A stretch of 19,163 nucleotides of DNA from Desulfatitalea sp. UBA4791. Its GTDB lineage: Bacteria; Desulfobacterota; Desulfobacteria; Desulfobacterales; Desulfosarcinaceae. Each line of letters begins with the position of its first letter. Within the stretch, counting starts at the first letter, position 1. This document shows positions 1 to 7,024 of this stretch, one piece after another. The position numbers and the translations under genes are program-made. The stretch is taken from the NCBI GenBank assembly GCA_002402905.1, contig DHGT01000074.1, positions 1 to 19,163 of the forward strand. The letters are read 5' to 3'. The notes under the pieces were generated by a model. That model saw nothing but the letters and a program-made list of their open reading frames with translations. It did not search any database and was not told the origin of the DNA.

Positions 1-1
1 A

Positions 2-331
2 ATGCACCCCCTGTGATCGCTAACGTTCCAACTGGATGTGCACTTGACCCGCGACCTCACCGAGCACCTCTGGGGGTCGCTCGACGGTGCCTGGTACAAC
101 GGCGGGAAAGCGACAATCAACGGCGTCTCGGGGGAAAAGCTCGACAACTTAGGCCTCGGACTCACCCTCGGATATCAGATCAACGACAACCTGAACCTCA
201 CGGTCAGCTACAAGTCTACCATCAATGACGACGCTCCCGATGACCTTCGCATGGACAATCTCATGGTCTCGTTCGTGTATGGCTGGCACAAACTCATAGA
301 AGGCTCGCGGCGGCTGAAGGACGAAAAGTAG
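2..331 (+). pseudogene. C-terminal part of an outer-membrane transporter of the MetA-pathway phenol degradation family, with an in-frame stop
   Basis: The frame reads as the last ~105 residues of a PF13557-type beta-barrel protein: alternating strands such as the LDVHLTRDLTEHLW stretch, a WYNGG turn, LGLGLTLGYQINDNL and a final MDNLMVSFVYGW strand. Family members are usually about 270-300 residues, so most of the gene would lie upstream of the window. An in-frame TGA at 14-16 interrupts the frame just before the recognisable part. A CGA-to-TGA change would explain it, so I call it broken; a frameshift in the unseen 5' part is also possible. The family is found in outer membranes of aromatic-degrading bacteria, but its exact substrate role is poorly defined. 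The gene ends in TAG at 329-331 and is followed by a GC-rich hairpin. Confidence 0.5.
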
Positions 332-347
332 GACTATCCTGCCGAGA

Positions 348-374
348 CCGGGCCGCCCGCAACGGTCGGCCCGG
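348..374 (+). terminator. GC-rich hairpin after the transporter fragment
   Basis: An 8-bp perfect inverted repeat, CCGGGCCG at 348-355 and CGGCCCGG at 367-374, has an 11-nt loop and starts 17 nt after the transporter stop codon. No T-run follows, so it may be a factor-dependent terminator or an RNA-stabilising hairpin rather than a classical intrinsic terminator. Confidence 0.35.
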
Positions 375-445
375 AATACGTAAAGAAGGAGGGATGTGTA
401 AAAGTTGCCAATCAAAGGGGTAAAGCAGATTGAGGAGTCAGGTGA

Positions 446-604
446 CATCATGACAACCTTGACCTTGCCGCACATGATCTGATGCGCGTGGGCACCACCG
501 AGTTACGCCAGCTCCTGGGCAAGGGGCGCAACATCCAATTGTGATTGGGGCAGAAGGTGAGTTTGCCCTCGTCGGATTTGCACAATGCCTTTCGATGGGC
601 ATAA
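446..604 (+). pseudogene. Decayed copy of the 3' end of the exonuclease/GIY-YIG gene
   Basis: Read in frame, this stretch gives a peptide close to the last ~50 codons of the frame ending at 2767: shared blocks include LDLA, MRV-TTELR-LL-K-RNI-L, KVSL, SDLH-A-RW, and both end with a TAA in a TATAAACTT or CATAAACTT context. An internal TGA at 542-544 interrupts it, and no start codon or upstream domain is present. Nucleotide similarity to about 2613-2770 is high and stops abruptly on both sides. It is a relic of a duplicated or horizontally introduced relative, not a functional gene. Confidence 0.7.
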
Positions 605-622
605 ACTTATAACCCAATATGA

Positions 623-892
623 TCACTTCAACAATCCATGGCGCCGCAGGTTCGATTGGATGTAACTCCAGTGCAGCGCCATATGGATCGCAACCAAAAC
701 AAGAAAGGCAATGGCCGACCATTGGTGCAGATCCTGCAGAATGTGCCTGAGGAACAACCATACGCTCTCGCCACCGCGGTATCCTCTCGGCAGAAGCAGC
801 CAGTTCATCAGACCAGTCACGGACAGGATGCATAGAAAAACGAAAGTGAGCACGTTGACAGCCCACAATTTGGTGGAACGGTGAGTGGTCAT
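623..892 (-). CDS. DUF4405 small membrane protein, possible cytochrome b-like
   Basis: This 89-residue protein has two predicted membrane spans, about residues 9-34 and 58-76, joined by a loop with LRHILQDLHQW. Histidines at 50, 56, 70 and 74 sit at the positions expected for haem-coordinating residues in DUF4405 proteins, which resemble half of a cytochrome b561 or formate dehydrogenase gamma-type membrane domain. Haem binding is inferred, not visible. The start is an ATG at 890-892, preceded on the minus strand by GGGAGGGTTCC, a good ribosome-binding site. Neighbours are a decayed gene fragment downstream and a long empty stretch upstream, so no partner is visible in the window. If haem-binding, it would carry electrons in the inner membrane. 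Confidence 0.7.
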   Translation of the reverse strand: MTTHRSTKLWAVNVLTFVFLCILSVTGLMNWLLLPRGYRGGESVWLFLRHILQDLHQWSAIAFLVLVAIHMALHWSYIQSNLRRHGLLK

Positions 893-1317
893 GGAACCCT
901 CCCTATCGTTTGCGTTGGTTTATCTTATCACTTCAGACATGCTTTTTCGAGAGCCGCTGTCCGGTTGAACCGTCAGCCCATGGCCCGCTGGCCCGCGGCC
1001 GGGTCCCAATGTTCGCTGACAGCTTCCAGCACTCAACACCCAGAACCCTATCCGACGCCGGCAGCCACCGCGGCACTGCCAGCTGCTATTCCCACAGCCA
1101 TCATCAGTGCCGGTAGTGTATACCAAAACGATGCTGCGTAGAATTCCGGTGATTTGGAATTACCCGGCCCGCGGCATCGTCTCTGGATACGCAGTTCAGG
1201 CTGGACCTATGAACGGGACCCCGCATCGATGTGATTTTATATTGCTCTGCACCTTCCAACCATCTGAATACTTTTCACAGGATATCATTCCGCATGGATA
1301 AATGTTAAACAACCTTC
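893..1317. other. 425-bp stretch without a recognisable gene
   Basis: I see no convincing coding sequence on either strand. The only structure noted is an 8-bp inverted repeat, CGGCACTG at 1071-1078 and CAGTGCCG at 1105-1112. The left end should contain the promoter of the minus-strand DUF4405 gene. Given the decayed genes on both sides, the segment may be eroded coding DNA. Confidence 0.4.
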
Positions 1318-2460
1318 ATGGACGCCGCATTTCAGTATCCACAAAAGGACTCACCCCTCGATCGGCGCGAGGTCTTGGCCGTGGACTGCCAGGCAACCGC
1401 CGCCAATCCAGAAAAGGGCCATTTGCTGGAAATAGGTTTCATGGTCGGCAGCGCGGCAAGGGCTGTTCCTACTGACGCTTGCCGGTCCCATTTGATCCGC
1501 CAACCTGAAGGTTCAGCGGTCCCGGCGCGTGTGTTGAAGATAACAGGCATTTCGGATCCGGACCTGGATCGGGGCATCACCGATAGCGAGGCGGGCCATA
1601 TGCTTTTTGAAGCAGCGCGTCGTGCGGCCGCCCGGAATGGGACTTCCCGTTGCCCGACGATCATCCATTATGCACGCTTTGAACTCCCCTTTTTGTGCCG
1701 ATTGCACCGCGACAACGAGCCGGCAAGTCCATTTCCGCTGGACATCATTTGCACGCACCGCATTGCGCAACGGCTGCTGCCCGATCTTCCCCGAAAAGGG
1801 ATTCGTGCACTGGCCGGGTATTTTGGCCACGGCGCACCTATGCTCAAGCGCAGCACCGGCCATGCCGTTGCCACGATGGGCATCTGGCGCGATTTGGTGG
1901 CTCTGCTCTCCGAAGGATGCAACATTACCACCTATGGGCAGTTGCAGGATTGGCTTGCCGTGACAGGTCAGCCGGTGCGCGGTAAAAGGGTATCCCCGAT
2001 GCCCGCAGCGACCCGCCGGGCCCTTCCAGACCATCCGGGCGTCTACCGGATGCGTAGCCTCGGCGGCGGCCTTCTTTATATCGGCAAAGCCAAATCGCTC
2101 AAAAAACGCGTCTGCAGTTATTTCAGAAGCAAGGCACCGCATCCCGAACACATCCTGGAGATGCTCAGCCAGGCCCGGGATATCGATTTTTCCGTGACAG
2201 CATCGGCCCTGGAGGCCGCCGTTGTAGAGGCCGATGAGATCAAACGCAACCATCCGCCATACAACAAGGCACTGCAACCGGGTCAGCGCAGCCTCGTCTT
2301 TTTCAGCAGGACTCTCAAACGCAATGGCCCCCGCAGCAACCCGCAGCTGTGTATCGGGCCGTTGCCCAGCGGCCGAATCGCCGATGCGCTCACTGCCTTT
2401 GATCGCTGGTGGACCAGCCGCGGGTCAATCCGGGAGGAGGACCTGTTGGCTATTGAGTGA
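1318..2460 (+). CDS. DEDDh exonuclease / GIY-YIG nuclease fusion, probably frameshifted at its 3' end
   Basis: Residues 18-200 form a DnaQ-like 3'-5' exonuclease domain and residues 230-320 a UvrC/Cho-type GIY-YIG endonuclease domain. In the nuclease part the GVY (241-243), YIG (254-256), Arg264 and Glu304 in LEAAVVE, followed by a PPYN motif, are all present. In the exonuclease part the usual DxE reads D23-C-Q25, and motif II reads H-Y-A-R-F-E, so metal binding may be impaired. The organisation resembles nucleases proposed to act in DNA repair. The start ATG follows an in-frame TAA at 1306-1308 by three codons and has no Shine-Dalgarno, so no other start is possible. The frame stops at TGA 2458-2460 while coding-like sequence continues one base out of phase to 2767. 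Confidence 0.7.
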   Translation: MDAAFQYPQKDSPLDRREVLAVDCQATAANPEKGHLLEIGFMVGSAARAVPTDACRSHLIRQPEGSAVPARVLKITGISDPDLDRGITDSEAGHMLFEAARRAAARNGTSRCPTIIHYARFELPFLCRLHRDNEPASPFPLDIICTHRIAQRLLPDLPRKGIRALAGYFGHGAPMLKRSTGHAVATMGIWRDLVALLSEGCNITTYGQLQDWLAVTGQPVRGKRVSPMPAATRRALPDHPGVYRMRSLGGGLLYIGKAKSLKKRVCSYFRSKAPHPEHILEMLSQARDIDFSVTASALEAAVVEADEIKRNHPPYNKALQPGQRSLVFFSRTLKRNGPRSNPQLCIGPLPSGRIADALTAFDRWWTSRGSIREEDLLAIE

Positions 2461-2767
2461 GTCGTCGCTGGCATGGGGCACTGAAGAGGACCCTCAGCAG
2501 CTCAAGCATCTGGTCGTATTCGAGAATGGACGCCTGAGCCATCGGTCTGGGTTACAAATAGGGCAAAGCCCTCCAGTGCCGCCGGGGTATCACCACTCCT
2601 GGATCGATCGTCGAAACAGTCTTGATCTCGCCACTTATGATCGGATGCGCGTGGTCACGACCGAGTTGCGCAGGCTATTGGACAAGGATCGCAACATCCT
2701 CTTGCGATTGGGGCCGAAGGTGAGTTTGTCGCCGTCGGATTTGCACAAAGCCCTTCGGTGGGTATAA
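2453..2767 (+). CDS. C-terminal continuation of the exonuclease/GIY-YIG protein in a shifted frame, or a small separate protein
   Basis: About 105 codons are open from a TTG at 2453-2455 that overlaps the upstream stop. Skipping a single T in GAG-T-GAG at the stop would join the two frames as AIE-ESSLAWGTEEDP, which reads like uninterrupted protein. The C-terminal block, YDRMRVVTTELRRLLDKDRN and then LRWV, fits what I remember of the end of longer exonuclease/GIY-YIG proteins. I therefore think this is the tail of the same gene after a +1 frameshift, caused by mutation, sequencing error or programmed slippage. Against that, GGAGGAGG at 2433-2440 lies 12 nt before the TTG and could permit separate, coupled translation. 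The 3' ~50 codons are duplicated in decayed form at 446-604. Confidence 0.55.
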   Translation: MSESSLAWGTEEDPQQLKHLVVFENGRLSHRSGLQIGQSPPVPPGYHHSWIDRRNSLDLATYDRMRVVTTELRRLLDKDRNILLRLGPKVSLSPSDLHKALRWV

Positions 2768-2812
2768 ACTTCCATTCAAAGTGGGGGCAGGCATAAAATA
2801 AAGGAGAAGATC

Positions 2813-2947
2813 ATGGCTTTTGATTTGACACTGATGACGGCAGCTCACCGGCGGGCCTCATTTCTTGACATCGATGCCTTTTTAAAGTTAATTGCGCTCA
2901 TTGGAACCACCTCTTTTGAAATGATTCCTTATTGGGTGGGGCCTTAG
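2813..2947 (+). CDS. Small hypothetical protein, 44 residues
   Basis: An ATG at 2813 is preceded by AAAGGAGAAGATC, a strong ribosome-binding site, and the frame is open for 44 codons, starting MAFDLTLMTAAHRRASFLDI and ending at TAG 2945-2947. I do not recognise the sequence. The segment around residues 18-34 is moderately hydrophobic but too short for a clear membrane protein. It sits between the nuclease remnant and the SDR gene. The good ribosome-binding site suggests either a real small protein or the 5' stub of a deleted gene. Confidence 0.3.
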   Translation: MAFDLTLMTAAHRRASFLDIDAFLKLIALIGTTSFEMIPYWVGP

Positions 2948-3012
2948 CCCGGAAGATTTGGCTGACGGCGGTGGTACGCACGATGATTAAATGATCTAAG
3001 GGAGTTGATCGA

Positions 3013-3801
3013 ATGGATATCAAAGATAAAGTGGTGGTTGTGACCGGCGGCGCTTCCGGGATCGGCGAAGCGCTGTGCAGAAGGTTCGCCCGGACCGGGG
3101 CAAAGGGTGTCGTCGTTGCGGATGTGAACGAAGCGGGCGCAACCCGTATTGCCAATGGGATCGAAGGAGCGCTTGCCTTCCGGTGCGATGTCCGCAAAGA
3201 AGAAGATATCATCGACCTGGTCCGTTTTACGGAAGAAAAACTCGGTCCCATCGATCTGTTCTGTTCCAATGCGGGTATTCTCGCGATAGGGGGCTACGAA
3301 GTGTCCAATGAGGAATGGCAGCGCATCTGGGAAATCAACGTGCTTGCCCACATTTTCGTGGCCAGGGCCGTGATTCCCGGAATGATCGCCCGGGGGAGCG
3401 GCGCCATCATGATCACGGCATCCGCCGCCGGGCTGCTCAGCCAGATCGGGTCCATTCCCTACTCCGTTACCAAGCACGCGGCCGTCGGTCTGGCCGAAAG
3501 CCTGTCTATTACCTACGGAGACCAGGGGGTCAAAGTCTTTGCACTCTGTCCCCAGGCGGTCCGCACGGCCATGACGGCAGATACGGGCGGCGGAGTGGCC
3601 GCCGTAGATGGAATGATGGAACCTGATCAACTGGTCGATGCAGTGGTTGCGGGTCTGGAAAAAGAGGAATTCCTCATTCTACCTCACCCGGAAGTCAAGC
3701 AGTACATGCAGAGAAAGACCGCTGATTATGATCGGTGGCTGTCGGGTATGCGGCGCCTGCAGGCGAGGTTTCTCACGGGGGCGCCGCTGAAAAAGGAGTG
3801 A
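3013..3801 (+). CDS. Short-chain dehydrogenase/reductase (SDR), classical type
   Basis: The 262-residue protein has a complete Rossmann-fold SDR set: TGGASGIG at 11-18, Asp37 at the end of the second strand favouring NAD over NADP, the D60-V pair, NAG at 86-88, Asn109, Ser137 and the Y150-x3-K154 catalytic pair. It would oxidise or reduce a hydroxyl or carbonyl group in the cytoplasm; the substrate cannot be read from sequence. The C-terminal ~60 residues (LILPHPEVKQYMQRK and onward) are seen in many SDRs annotated only as general oxidoreductases. The start ATG has AAGGGAG upstream. The next gene is convergent, so it appears to be monocistronic or the end of a short unit. Confidence 0.9.
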   Translation: MDIKDKVVVVTGGASGIGEALCRRFARTGAKGVVVADVNEAGATRIANGIEGALAFRCDVRKEEDIIDLVRFTEEKLGPIDLFCSNAGILAIGGYEVSNEEWQRIWEINVLAHIFVARAVIPGMIARGSGAIMITASAAGLLSQIGSIPYSVTKHAAVGLAESLSITYGDQGVKVFALCPQAVRTAMTADTGGGVAAVDGMMEPDQLVDAVVAGLEKEEFLILPHPEVKQYMQRKTADYDRWLSGMRRLQARFLTGAPLKKE

Positions 3802-3823
3802 GGCATCTTTTATTATGGATGGG

Positions 3824-4117
3824 CTACAGTTTTTCGTTCACGGATGACACCTTGCTCTCCAGGCGATTGGATGTCCCTTTACGATAGTCTGCCTTCAGGC
3901 TCAGGTTGATGCGGGTGCAGTCCTTTTCAAGGTCTTGAAAGCATCGGTCCACCACATCCATGACGTCTCTCCATTCACCCTCGATGCACGTGCCCATGGG
4001 ATTCAGCTGATACGACAACCCGCTGTCGCGTATAATCTTAATGGCTCGGGCAACATAGGTACTGACGCTCTCGCCTTTGTCCATCGGAAAAATTGAAATC
4101 TCTACGATCACGCTCAT
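3824..4117 (-). CDS. MTH1187-family thiamine-binding protein (DUF77/YqgV type)
   Basis: The 97-residue protein begins SVIVEISIFPMDKGESVS and has the YQLNPMGTCIEG segment typical of the MTH1187/YkoF-like ferredoxin-fold family, whose members bind thiamine or related pyrimidines as oligomers. Its cellular role is probably thiamine sequestration or delivery. The length matches the family. The ATG is preceded by AAAGGAG with an 8-nt spacer. It converges on the SDR gene with 22 bp between stops, and no thiamine biosynthesis gene is visible nearby. Confidence 0.85.
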   Translation of the reverse strand: MSVIVEISIFPMDKGESVSTYVARAIKIIRDSGLSYQLNPMGTCIEGEWRDVMDVVDRCFQDLEKDCTRINLSLKADYRKGTSNRLESKVSSVNEKL

Positions 4118-4374
4118 GTGTCAAATCTCCTTTACCCATCCATACCACGGGTCACACTCGATCCAAAAGACCCTGTCTTGGATCATCCGGCATCATGGGC
4201 GATTTCCTCTTGGAATGTATCAGTGTCCTTGAAAATGAGCCACTTACCTTTTTGCATTCCCACACTTAAGGATTATAGTGTTGTGTGATTTTGAGGTGCT
4301 TTTGACCTGCTGTTTTATGATGTCAGGGACTTGGCGCTTATGACCCCATATCCATAAAAAACGAAGGGTAGCCT

Positions 4375-5382
4375 ATGGATTCAGTCACCCAAATAGCGCT
4401 GGGAGCGTCCCTGGGCGAAGCCGTCCTGGGAAAACAAATCGGCAAACGCGCTCTTTTATGGGGTGGTGTTCTGGGCTTGTTTCCTGACCTGGACATCCTG
4501 ATTCCGTTTGGCGATGCGGTAAAAAACTTTACCTATCACCGGGGCTTCAGCCATTCGATTTTTGTGCTGACCGCCCTGACGCCGGTTTTTGTATGGATCG
4601 CCCTTAAATTGCACCCGCAAACGATTCAATATCGCAAAAGATGGTCTGCTTTGGTTTTCCTGGCACTGATGACACACATCCTGTTGGATTGCCTTACTGT
4701 TTATGGCACCCAGATATTTTGGCCGCTGCCGGCACCGCCGGTCATGTGGTCGTCTATTTTCATCATCGATCCGATGTATTCCCTGCCGTTGATTGGCGGC
4801 GTTCTGGCGGCACTCTTGTTGCGTCGAACGAGTTTGAAGGGCCATACGGTCAATACCATCTGCCTCGTCATCAGTACCCTTTACCTTGCCTGGAGCGCCG
4901 GTGCCAAGCTGCATGTCAATCAAATCGTCACGCAATCTCTGGAACGAAAAGCCATTGCATATGAAAGGTTTTTAACGGTTCCCGCGCCGTTCAACACCGT
5001 ACTGTGGCGCGTCCTGGTGATGGTCGACGACGGCTATTATGAAGGATTCTATTCTCTGCTCGATAAAACCGGGGATATCCCCTTCACACACTATCCCAGC
5101 ACCGGCAAGCTACTGGAGCGTCTCGAGGAACACTGGCCGGTCAAACGTCTGCAGTGGTTTACGCATGGTTTTTATTCGGTGAAAGAAATCGACAGGGCCA
5201 TTGTCCTATCGGATTTGAGGATGGGGATGGAACCGGATTATTTCTTCCAATTTAAAGTCGGAGAAATTGGAAATCCGCACCCTGTTCCCACCCAAAGCGC
5301 TCGGATCAGCGCCGATCGGAGATTGGACAGGTTAGGTTGGGTCTGGAAGCGAATATGGGATCCCGGAGTACTGAGCCCATAG
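4375..5382 (+). CDS. YdjM/YbcI-type membrane-bound metal-dependent hydrolase
   Basis: This 335-residue protein starts MDSVTQIALGASLGEAVLG, the hallmark opening of PF04307. Candidate metal ligands are Asp38 and Asp40 in PDLD, the H55-R-G-F-S-H60 motif, and H101-x3-D105. Hydrophobic segments around residues 62-80, 92-110, 128-148 and 156-173 place it in the inner membrane; the second half is soluble-looking. Some relatives in Escherichia coli are LexA-regulated; I see no LexA box here. The family's enzymatic reaction is not established. The ATG has AAGGGTAG upstream. It looks like a stand-alone gene. Confidence 0.85.
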   Translation: MDSVTQIALGASLGEAVLGKQIGKRALLWGGVLGLFPDLDILIPFGDAVKNFTYHRGFSHSIFVLTALTPVFVWIALKLHPQTIQYRKRWSALVFLALMTHILLDCLTVYGTQIFWPLPAPPVMWSSIFIIDPMYSLPLIGGVLAALLLRRTSLKGHTVNTICLVISTLYLAWSAGAKLHVNQIVTQSLERKAIAYERFLTVPAPFNTVLWRVLVMVDDGYYEGFYSLLDKTGDIPFTHYPSTGKLLERLEEHWPVKRLQWFTHGFYSVKEIDRAIVLSDLRMGMEPDYFFQFKVGEIGNPHPVPTQSARISADRRLDRLGWVWKRIWDPGVLSP

Positions 5383-5423
5383 CGTTTACAGTCTGATTTC
5401 CCGTGTGAAACAGCTTGATGAAT

Positions 5424-5614
5424 TTAGCGCCTGCTGGGATGTTCCATTCGAAACACATGCCCACCTACTCGGACCAGGTCCGTGGGCGAGAGTGGGTCCA
5501 AGGTCTTGCCATCCATTTCCAATCTTTTGTTCTTGACAGCGAACCCGCTTCCTGAATTAATGCGATTAGGTATTCACCTTCCGATCGGGTAATCATATTT
5601 TCACATCGTTCCAT
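5424..5614 (-). pseudogene. Frameshifted small open reading frame of unknown family
   Basis: On the minus strand an ATG at 5612-5614 begins MERCENMITRSEGEYLIALIQEAGS in one frame. From about 5540 the adjacent frame continues as FAVKNKRLEMDGKTLDPLSP and then TDLVRVGGHVFRMEHPSRR, ending at TAA 5424-5426. Neither frame alone is long, but the join gives a plausible ~62-residue peptide, suggesting a small gene with one frameshift. I do not recognise the family and see no strong ribosome-binding site. It overlaps the promoter region of the downstream plus-strand regulator gene, so apparent coding character could be fortuitous. Confidence 0.25.
5533..5561 (+). promoter_or_regulatory. Putative sigma-70-type promoter of the TetR-SDR/dehydratase operon
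   Basis: A perfect TTGACA (-35) at 5533-5538 is followed after 17 bp by ATTAAT (4/6 match to TATAAT) at 5556-5561. Transcription would start near 5568, giving a leader of about 64 nt before the TTG start. An 8-bp palindrome, CCGATCGG at 5581-5588, lies just after the predicted start site, and a CGGACC-A-GGTCCG dyad lies upstream at 5470-5482. Both are candidate operators for the TetR domain. Confidence 0.4.
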
Positions 5615-5631
5615 CTTTTCAGGGGGTTGGC

Positions 5632-7002
5632 TTGGTTGAAATTCCCACCACCATTAAAAACAGGGAGCTGGTCGAGCGCCGCCGCCGCCAGATCATCCTG
5701 GCGGGAATCAAACTTTTCGCCAGCCATGGCTTTCACAAAACCACCTTAAAGGATCTGGCCGAGGAAGCGGGCCTGAGCTATGGCAACATCTACGACTATG
5801 TGGGAAGCAAGGAAGATATTTTCTTTCTGATCCATGATTTTCTGGCCGGCTCGGCCATGGAGATTCTCAATCGGAGCATCGAGGATATCCAGGATCCCGT
5901 CGAAAAGCTGCGCCGCATGATCCACAGCGAGTTCAACCTCATGGATCAATGGGCCGATGCCTTGCTGCTGATCTATCAGGAAAGCCACATCCTGAAAGGC
6001 ACCTTTCTGAAAAAGCTTCTCGAGAAGGAGCGGGCCCACCTGGAAATGTTCGAAATCGTCCTGACCGAATGCATTGCCCGGGGACAGATGCCGCCGTGCA
6101 ATTTGCGACTGGCGTCCAACCTGATCAAATCCATGATCGACGCCTGGACCATCAAACGATGGGACCTGCGAGGCCATTCGACCCGGCTCGAAGCGGAACA
6201 CAGCATTATGGATATCATTTCCCACGGCCTGCTCGCACCGGTGAAAGGCGTTCCGACGTCCGGCGCCGATACCGGATCGCTGATGGGGAAAACGGCATTG
6301 ATGGTCAACGCGGGAACCCTTCTGGGGCAGGCCGTCTGCAGCGATCTCACAGCCCGCGGGGTACGGGTGATCGCCCAAGTCAACCGGCACGAGGACCTGC
6401 TGCAGTCGTCCATCGGCATGCAGGCCGGCGCCGTTTGCAAGCCGGTGCTGCTCGTCGACGAGACCGATCGTCTGACAACGAACGGCATCGACCGCATCGA
6501 AAATGAGTTCGGCCCTGTGGATATCTACCTGCACGACCTGGGTGTCGGCACGACCGACATGCCCGACGCTCCGCGCATGAAGGAAGCCGCGGATTCTTTT
6601 GGGAATAATTTGCGTCTGGCCCAGGATCTTGCGTCTTGTTTTAAAAACCGAATGGGCGAAAGAGGCATGGGACGAATCGTCTATATCGCGCCCTGGGCCT
6701 GGGACAATTATACCGATCCGGTCCGCTTCGAGGTGGTCAAGGCCGGCGCCGTCGCCTTGACCAGGTGCCTGTCGCGCCAACTGGCGGCAGCCTCTGTCAA
6801 TGTCAACTGCATCGTCCCGGGCTATATTCGAGGCGTTCGGCCCCTGAAAATTGAAAAAGCCCTTGGGAGAAAACTTCTGGAAGAAATTCCTTCGGGTCGT
6901 CTCGGAGAAATCTCCGACGTCCTCGAAACGGTCTTGTTTGCGATCCGCGATGGATCCAAATACCTCACCGGTCAGGTGTTTCATGTGACCGGCGGACAAT
7001 AA
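5632..7002 (+). CDS. TetR/AcrR repressor fused to a catalytically degenerate SDR domain
   Basis: Residues 1-205 form a full TetR-type regulator: the N-terminal helix-turn-helix runs about 14-62 with FASHGFHKTTLKDLAEEAGL and YGNIYDYVGSKEDIF, followed by an all-helical ligand domain. Residues 217-456 form an SDR-like Rossmann domain. There the Gly motif is altered to NAGTLLGQA (226-234), NAG becomes LGVG near 303, the catalytic Ser position is Ala353 and the catalytic Tyr is Phe366, while Lys370 and the PG at 396-397 remain. It probably cannot catalyse SDR chemistry and may instead sense a nucleotide or acyl-CoA ligand; that is inference. The start is TTG with AGGGGG 5 nt upstream. The dehydratase gene begins 22 bp downstream, so the regulator is probably co-transcribed with its target. 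Confidence 0.85.
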   Translation: MVEIPTTIKNRELVERRRRQIILAGIKLFASHGFHKTTLKDLAEEAGLSYGNIYDYVGSKEDIFFLIHDFLAGSAMEILNRSIEDIQDPVEKLRRMIHSEFNLMDQWADALLLIYQESHILKGTFLKKLLEKERAHLEMFEIVLTECIARGQMPPCNLRLASNLIKSMIDAWTIKRWDLRGHSTRLEAEHSIMDIISHGLLAPVKGVPTSGADTGSLMGKTALMVNAGTLLGQAVCSDLTARGVRVIAQVNRHEDLLQSSIGMQAGAVCKPVLLVDETDRLTTNGIDRIENEFGPVDIYLHDLGVGTTDMPDAPRMKEAADSFGNNLRLAQDLASCFKNRMGERGMGRIVYIAPWAWDNYTDPVRFEVVKAGAVALTRCLSRQLAAASVNVNCIVPGYIRGVRPLKIEKALGRKLLEEIPSGRLGEISDVLETVLFAIRDGSKYLTGQVFHVTGGQ

Positions 7003-7024
7003 ACCAACATCAAAGGAGAGCCCT

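Noticed and set aside
394..423. Nine-codon open frame MCKSCQSKG after an AAGGAGGG sequence
   Set aside because: The ribosome-binding site directly abuts the ATG and the frame is too short to judge. The CxxC-like start is suggestive of a truncated small protein but not enough to annotate.
1071..1112. 8-bp inverted repeat CGGCACTG/CAGTGCCG with a 26-nt loop
   Set aside because: An arm of this length with a large loop is expected by chance in GC-rich DNA, and it has no gene-related position.
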